A DNA stretch of 19,870 nucleotides from Bacillota bacterium (lineage in GTDB: Bacteria; Bacillota; Clostridia; Lachnospirales; Lachnospiraceae). Below, in pieces: positions 16,683 through 19,870 of this stretch; within the stretch, counting starts at the first letter, position 1; each line of letters opens with the position of its first letter. The stretch lies in NCBI GenBank assembly GCA_023436765.1, contig JAEZHX010000189.1, forward strand, positions 1-19,870. Reading direction: 5' to 3'. Both the position numbers and the translations under genes were made by a program. The notes below the pieces were generated by a model. It searched no databases and had not been told where the DNA came from. It saw nothing but the letters and a program-made list of their open reading frames with translations.

Positions 16683-17624
16683 TTAAAAAATGCTTCCCCC
16701 GTATACTGCATTCGGAAACAACTCCAGCAGGTCCTTCCATTGTACGATGAACATATCGGCCACCCGGTACATCAGCCTCCCTGTAAGAGATGCTGTATCT
16801 ACCCTCGCAAAGGATTCAATATATATAATCTGCTTTCCCATCAGTTTTCCTATCAGGCTGATTGGAAAAGTTGCGAGCGCCCCGGTTGAAATGATACAGT
16901 CCGGCTTTTCCTTCAATAAAACATAGAAGGATTTCAAAAAGGATTTTATGAACTTTGGCAGGAACAATATTTCTTTTCGATTCATTTGGCTCAGATAGTA
17001 TACAGTACTGCAAAATTTTTGCTCACCGAAGCCGCCTTTTTCCGTTAACAGGAAAATATCGAGTTGATCTTTCAGCACTGCAAGCCTTGCGATTTCCTCC
17101 AAATGGCCCCCTAAGGAAGCAGTAAAGCATATTTTCCCGGTCCTGCTGTTTTCCTCCAAGAATCCCCGTATCAAACCTACAATATTATTAGTATTTGAAA
17201 CATATTCTTCAAAGGGGTAATGCCAGCATCGTTTCATAACTTGAGATAAAGTGTCTTCCTCATGCCGGCAGATTACATAATTCTTTTTCTCAAAAGCTTT
17301 GGCAATATCCAGCTGGTGGTCATCAACATGTTCATGGTATTTATGCAGTCTGGGATAGATCACTGTCGGCTTTTTTGCTTTCAATGCAGAGATGATGGAA
17401 CCTACCCCACTATGCGTAATGACTACAGTAGATTGCTCTATATATTCGTCGAACTGATTCTTATCAATAAACCGAAAGTACTTGTAATGCTTGGGAATAT
17501 AATCAGATGCCCCTATCTGGGCAACAACTTCCTGTGTAATAGTTCCCTCTTCAATAAGCTCATCCACCTCCCTTAGTAATCTGTTTAATTGAAATTTCTG
17601 CGTACCCAGCACTATGAATATCAT
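16683..17624 (-). CDS. Fused Alg13-like/Alg14-like glycosyltransferase (PssE/Cps14G + PssD/Cps14F)
   Basis: This 313-residue protein joins two halves normally encoded by separate genes. Residues 1-155 resemble the catalytic, donor-binding Alg13/Cps14G half: IFIVLGTQKF (2-11), VVAQIGASDYIP (33-44), VVITHSGVGSII (67-78), and HVDDHQLDIAKAF (99-111). Residues 163-313 resemble the membrane-associating Alg14/Cps14F half: ICFTASLGGHLEEI (165-178), PDCIISTGALATFP (241-254), IIYIESFARVDTASLTGRLM (266-285) and ADMFIVQW (289-296). In pneumococcal type 14 capsule the two-protein enzyme adds the second sugar to a lipid-linked glucose, so an early step in repeat-unit assembly is likely here. It is the first gene of the operon. 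The ATG at 17624 has AGGTGG about 11 bases upstream. Domain order is reversed relative to MurG. Confidence 0.87.
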   Translation of the reverse strand: MIFIVLGTQKFQLNRLLREVDELIEEGTITQEVVAQIGASDYIPKHYKYFRFIDKNQFDEYIEQSTVVITHSGVGSIISALKAKKPTVIYPRLHKYHEHVDDHQLDIAKAFEKKNYVICRHEEDTLSQVMKRCWHYPFEEYVSNTNNIVGLIRGFLEENSRTGKICFTASLGGHLEEIARLAVLKDQLDIFLLTEKGGFGEQKFCSTVYYLSQMNRKEILFLPKFIKSFLKSFYVLLKEKPDCIISTGALATFPISLIGKLMGKQIIYIESFARVDTASLTGRLMYRVADMFIVQWKDLLELFPNAVYGGSIF

Positions 17625-17789
17625 AAGATGTTACACCACCTGTTACTTATATTGTTTTAAATATTTATATTGAAATATTTTCCAATTATTGTATAATATA
17701 GGTTGTAACTCTTCCCTATTAATTTACTTTTATCATGAGATGTAATTATTAATTTCCATTTTTTTACATTATATCAAGGAGATACCTTA
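17625..17789. promoter_or_regulatory. Divergent regulatory region between the polysaccharide operon and the two-component genes
   Basis: This is a 165-base, very AT-rich region. Besides the plus-strand promoter listed separately, a weaker minus-strand pair is possible: TTGGAA (17685-17680) and TATTTA (17663-17658), 16 bases apart. The two promoters would then overlap, allowing joint control. Repeated elements seen: TGTTAC at 17629-17634 and 17641-17646 (12 bases apart), and the palindrome AAATATTT at 17659-17666 and 17673-17680 (14 bases apart). These could bind the response regulator, but no consensus is known to me. Confidence 0.5.
17670..17697 (+). promoter_or_regulatory. Sigma-A-type promoter for the two-component/PqqD operon
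   Basis: TTGAAA (17670-17675) and a perfect TATAAT (17692-17697) are 16 bases apart. Transcription would start near 17704, giving a leader of about 85 bases before the ATG at 17790, which has AAGGAG (17776-17781) 8 bases upstream. Confidence 0.65.
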
Positions 17790-18470
17790 ATGTCAAACAT
17801 TCTTTTCATCGATGATGATGCAGATATTTTGGATATTAATTTCAGATACTTTACCAAGGAAGGTTATACAGTGAAGACCTCCTCCCGGCCGGAGGATTCC
17901 TTAAAGTTGGTTGAGAGCTTTCATCCTGATTGCATCATACTGGATGTCATGATGCCGGGAATCAATGGGTTTGAGCTTTGTAAACGGATCCGTTGTATCT
18001 CCTCCGCTCCTATCATCTTCCTAAGCGGCCGTACAACTGAAAATGATAAAGTCAGAGGCTTAAAGCTTGGCGGAGATGATTATCTGATCAAGCCCTATGG
18101 TTTTCGCGAACTGTCCGCCAGAATCCAGGTTCAGCTCCGCAGGTATAGAGAAAATATCATACTCCACCCCCCTTTAACCTTAAATCTCACTCACCATAAG
18201 GCTTACTATTTAGAGGAAGAAATTCTTCTCAGCAATCGGGAGTATGATCTGCTCCTGCTACTGCTTACCTATGCGAACCAGGTCGTTAGCTTTGAAATGA
18301 TTAGCAAGCACTTCTGGAATACATATTCGGACAATGACCGAAGGACGATCAATGTGATCGCCAGCCGGCTGCGCAAGAAGCTGGAGTCCTACCAGGCGCT
18401 TGCGAATGCCATTGAAACTGTATGGTCGAAGGGTTATACCTTTCATACGAAACAGGGGATACCGGTATGA
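17790..18470 (+). CDS. OmpR/PhoB-family response regulator
   Basis: This is a 226-residue two-domain DNA-binding regulator. The receiver domain (1-115) has the acidic pair D8/D9, the phosphate-accepting D52 in CIILDVMMPG, S79 in IIFLSG and K101 in YLIKPYG. The C-terminal winged helix (about 130-222) shows LSNREYDLLLLLL, then RRTINVIASRLRKKLE and a closing VWSKGYTF, as in PhoB-type regulators. It is encoded with a histidine kinase (four-base ATGA overlap) and points away from the polysaccharide operon across a shared 165-base region, so control of that operon is a reasonable inference. The effector signal is unknown. Length and motifs are complete. Confidence 0.93.
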   Translation: MSNILFIDDDADILDINFRYFTKEGYTVKTSSRPEDSLKLVESFHPDCIILDVMMPGINGFELCKRIRCISSAPIIFLSGRTTENDKVRGLKLGGDDYLIKPYGFRELSARIQVQLRRYRENIILHPPLTLNLTHHKAYYLEEEILLSNREYDLLLLLLTYANQVVSFEMISKHFWNTYSDNDRRTINVIASRLRKKLESYQALANAIETVWSKGYTFHTKQGIPV

Positions 18471-19309
18471 TTGATGATAGGAGAAAGATAGAATTTACAA
18501 AACCAGAATTATCAGTAGAGGACTTGACCATAGCACTTCATCAGGCAAACCTAAGGCTAACGGAAACAAACAAACGACTGATGGAGAGCGAAAAGAAACG
18601 CTCCGAACTTCTGGCAAACATTTCTCATGACCTGAGATCACCGATCACTTCCTTACGGGGATATGTTGAGTATCTGCTAAGCTTTGAACATCTTGACGAA
18701 CAGGAAGTATGTAGAACACTGAATCAGATGTACAACCGGCTGCTCTCTCTTGACTATCTGCTGAACGAAATGCTGGTATTCACTAAATTAGAATCGATAG
18801 AGGAACCACTCCGTTTAAAGCCGGTTCCGATTGGAGGCTATCTTCGGAATTTCTTTCATGCCTGCCAATCAGATATCAAATACTCTGAACGCAGGCTGTC
18901 CCATAAAATTCCGGAGGATTTTCCTTATTATGTTCAGCTTGACCGGGAGATGTTTGAACGTGTACTGGATAATCTATTTACGAATGCATTAAAGTATTCC
19001 TCCCGGGAGGATGAAATTATCCTCGGTGCAAGTCTATGTAGAAAGGAGATCGTTATATCTGTAGCAGATACCGGTATCGGAATTGACCGAAAAAATCTGC
19101 CCCATATATTTGAGCGTACCTATATGGTTTCCAACTCACGTACACCGGAGCTCCTACAGGGCTGTGGGCTTGGATTATCGATTGCATCCTCTATTATGAA
19201 AAAGCATAAAGGTAATATCCGTTGTGAAAGTACTTTAGGTAAGGGCAGCACGTTTTATCTGAGCTTACCCGTATACGAAACATCAACCATTGAAGAATAC
19301 GAGAAATAA
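18467..19309 (+). CDS. Histidine kinase without membrane segments
   Basis: This is a 280-residue kinase. A predicted coiled coil (about 15-48) leads into the HisKA domain, with LLANISHDLRSPITSLRGY (48-66) and phospho-accepting H54. The HATPase domain has its N box in VLDNLFTNALKYSS (166-179), the G1 box DTGIGI (201-206), the F-box IFERTY (214-219) and the G2 box GCGLGLSIA (232-240). No hydrophobic segment, HAMP, PAS or GAF domain precedes HisKA, so it appears to be cytoplasmic and to depend on a partner or on its coiled coil for input. The start is ATG 18467, overlapping the regulator stop as ATGA and preceded by AGGGGA; the earlier ATG at 18422 lies inside the regulator gene and lacks a ribosome site. 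Confidence 0.9.
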   Translation: MIDDRRKIEFTKPELSVEDLTIALHQANLRLTETNKRLMESEKKRSELLANISHDLRSPITSLRGYVEYLLSFEHLDEQEVCRTLNQMYNRLLSLDYLLNEMLVFTKLESIEEPLRLKPVPIGGYLRNFFHACQSDIKYSERRLSHKIPEDFPYYVQLDREMFERVLDNLFTNALKYSSREDEIILGASLCRKEIVISVADTGIGIDRKNLPHIFERTYMVSNSRTPELLQGCGLGLSIASSIMKKHKGNIRCESTLGKGSTFYLSLPVYETSTIEEYEK

Positions 19310-19323
19310 TATTGAGAAAATAT

Positions 19324-19328
19324 GGAGG
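19324..19328 (+). promoter_or_regulatory. Shine-Dalgarno site that fixes the start of the PqqD-like gene
   Basis: GGAGG lies 6 bases before the ATG at 19335. The longer frame, from a TTG at 19290 inside the kinase gene, has no such site. Confidence 0.75.
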
Positions 19329-19334
19329 TTATAT

Positions 19335-19607
19335 ATGAACGAGAACAGTAAGGTAAAGTTGATTAAAGATCTGGAGGTAACAGAATTGGACGGCGAGAAG
19401 GTAATGATTGATTTCTCTTCAGGGAAATATTTCTTGCTTAAGGGTGCAGCGAATGAAATATGGGACTATATCCAAAGCCCAGTTCCCATTTCTGATATTT
19501 TACAGCAGCTGATGAACACCTATGATGTTGCAGAGGATACCTGCCGTGAATGTACCTATTCATTTCTGACTCAATTAAAGAACTATGGTTTTATCACTGT
19601 AGAGTAG
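19335..19607 (+). CDS. PqqD-like small protein (RiPP-recognition-element fold)
   Basis: This 90-residue protein has the length and pattern of PqqD-family chaperones. A beta-rich N-terminus has the family hallmark (VMIDFSSGKYFLLKGAANEIWDYI, about 23-46: a short strand, G-x-Y-x-L-x, then N/T-x-x-x-x-I-W). Helical wing segments follow (ISDILQQLMNTYDV, then CTYSFLTQLKNYGFI). PqqD-type folds bind the leader of a peptide substrate and present it to a modifying enzyme, but many stand-alone copies in polysaccharide loci have no known peptide. It follows the histidine kinase by 25 bases and is probably co-transcribed with it. No radical-SAM enzyme, precursor peptide or lasso-type protease is visible in the window. 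A role as a signal-binding partner of the kinase, or with the PF14907 protein of the operon, is speculation. Confidence 0.85.
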   Translation: MNENSKVKLIKDLEVTELDGEKVMIDFSSGKYFLLKGAANEIWDYIQSPVPISDILQQLMNTYDVAEDTCRECTYSFLTQLKNYGFITVE

Positions 19608-19672
19608 TGTTGATACATATTCATTGATATCAAAGTCGATTTTCTGGCGGGACAAGCTGTTCGGCTGTAAGC

Positions 19673-19722
19673 AAAAGAGATTATCCCATGCTTAACTGTA
19701 TGGAACAATCTCTTTTCTTTTA
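19673..19722. terminator. Bidirectional Rho-independent terminator between PqqD-like gene and spoIIID
   Basis: Perfect 10-base arms AAAAGAGATT (19673-19682) and AATCTCTTTT (19707-19716), with an inner CCAT/ATGG pair (19686-19689 and 19700-19703), are flanked by A-rich and T-rich ends. It can serve the plus-strand operon ending at 19607 and the minus-strand gene ending at 19732. Confidence 0.8.
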
Positions 19723-19731
19723 CGATCATAT

Positions 19732-19870
19732 TTAAAATGCATTGTTGTATCTCGTCTTATGGAGATACTTTTCCTTTGTTGCCATTCCACCTCTGATATG
19801 GCGTTCCGACTTGTTGAGGTCCAAGACTACCCTTGCTCTGTTAGCGAGGGAGGGGTTGATCTGTGCAAGA
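19732..19870 (-). CDS. spoIIID: Partial sporulation transcriptional regulator SpoIIID (C-terminal end)
   Basis: The minus strand is open from the window edge to a TAA at 19732-19734, giving about 45 C-terminal residues. The stretch INPSLANRARVVLDLNKSER, then HIRGGMATKEKYL, closely matches the end of SpoIIID. The Bacillus protein, as I recall it, reads INPDLANEVKEILDYHKS, then IRHLRGGEATKLKY. SpoIIID is a small helix-turn-helix regulator of mother-cell genes in sporulation. The helix-turn-helix part is outside the window. Only a fragment is visible, but the match is distinctive. Confidence 0.85.
   Translation of the reverse strand, partial: LAQINPSLANRARVVLDLNKSERHIRGGMATKEKYLHKTRYNNAF

Noticed and set aside
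17262..17576. A 104-codon open frame on the plus strand opposite the Alg13-Alg14 fusion gene
   Set aside because: It lies wholly within a well-supported gene on the other strand, has no recognisable motifs and no convincing ribosome site.
18422..18466. Longer histidine kinase starting inside the response regulator gene
   Set aside because: It would overlap the regulator by about 49 bases without a ribosome site; the ATGA overlap at 18467 with AGGGGA upstream is the normal layout.
19732..19870. Possible transposase or phage fragment at the window end
   Set aside because: The translated segment matches the SpoIIID C-terminus (ANxxxxVLDxxKSxRHxRGGxATKxKY pattern) far better than any mobile-element protein.
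1..19870. Search for CRISPR arrays, tRNA or rRNA genes and insertion-sequence ends
   Set aside because: No regularly spaced repeats, cloverleaf-like segments, ribosomal RNA stretches or transposase motifs were seen by eye in the window.

Overview
The window reads as part of the chromosome of a low-to-moderate-GC, endospore-forming clostridium, most like a Lachnospiraceae member. The reasons are: the last bases encode the C-terminus of the sporulation regulator SpoIIID; Shine-Dalgarno sites are strong (AGGAGG type) and GTG starts are frequent; and the polysaccharide machinery is of Gram-positive CpsB/CpsD type. The species assignment is inference.

Layout. (1) Positions 1-1202, minus strand: 5' part of a large membrane-anchored or secreted protein built of ~120-residue repeats, with its own sigma-A-like promoter. 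(2) Positions 1393-17624, minus strand: one compact exopolysaccharide/capsule operon of 14 genes. In order of transcription these are: an Alg13-Alg14-like fused glycosyltransferase; a fused CpsC/CpsD co-polymerase and tyrosine kinase; a CpsB phosphatase; two GT2 transferases; a Wzy-like polymerase/ligase; a third GT2; a GT32 transferase; a VanZ-like membrane protein; a CotH-family protein; a PF14907-type nucleotidyltransferase; a polysaccharide pyruvyl transferase; a Wzx-like flippase; and a membrane-anchored GH88/GH105-like hydrolase. A hairpin terminator closes the operon. (3) Positions 17625-17789: divergent promoter region. (4) Positions 17790-19607, plus strand: an OmpR-type response regulator, a histidine kinase with no membrane segment, and a small PqqD-like protein. 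(5) A bidirectional terminator, then the convergent end of spoIIID.

How it fits together. The operon looks like a Wzx/Wzy-dependent polymer pathway. The glycosyltransferases would build a lipid-linked repeat unit, the pyruvyl transferase would decorate it, Wzx would flip it, Wzy would polymerise it, and the CpsCD/CpsB pair would control length and export. The CotH-family and GH88/105-like proteins would act outside the membrane. No priming phosphoglycosyltransferase is visible, so it must be encoded elsewhere. The divergent two-component system is the natural candidate regulator. The PqqD-like protein is the most unexpected member of that unit, and PqqD-like and PF14907 nucleotidyltransferase genes also occur together in other bacteria.

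Several starts were set from Shine-Dalgarno position rather than from the longest open frame: 2580, 8592, 9163, 16535, 18467 and 19335.
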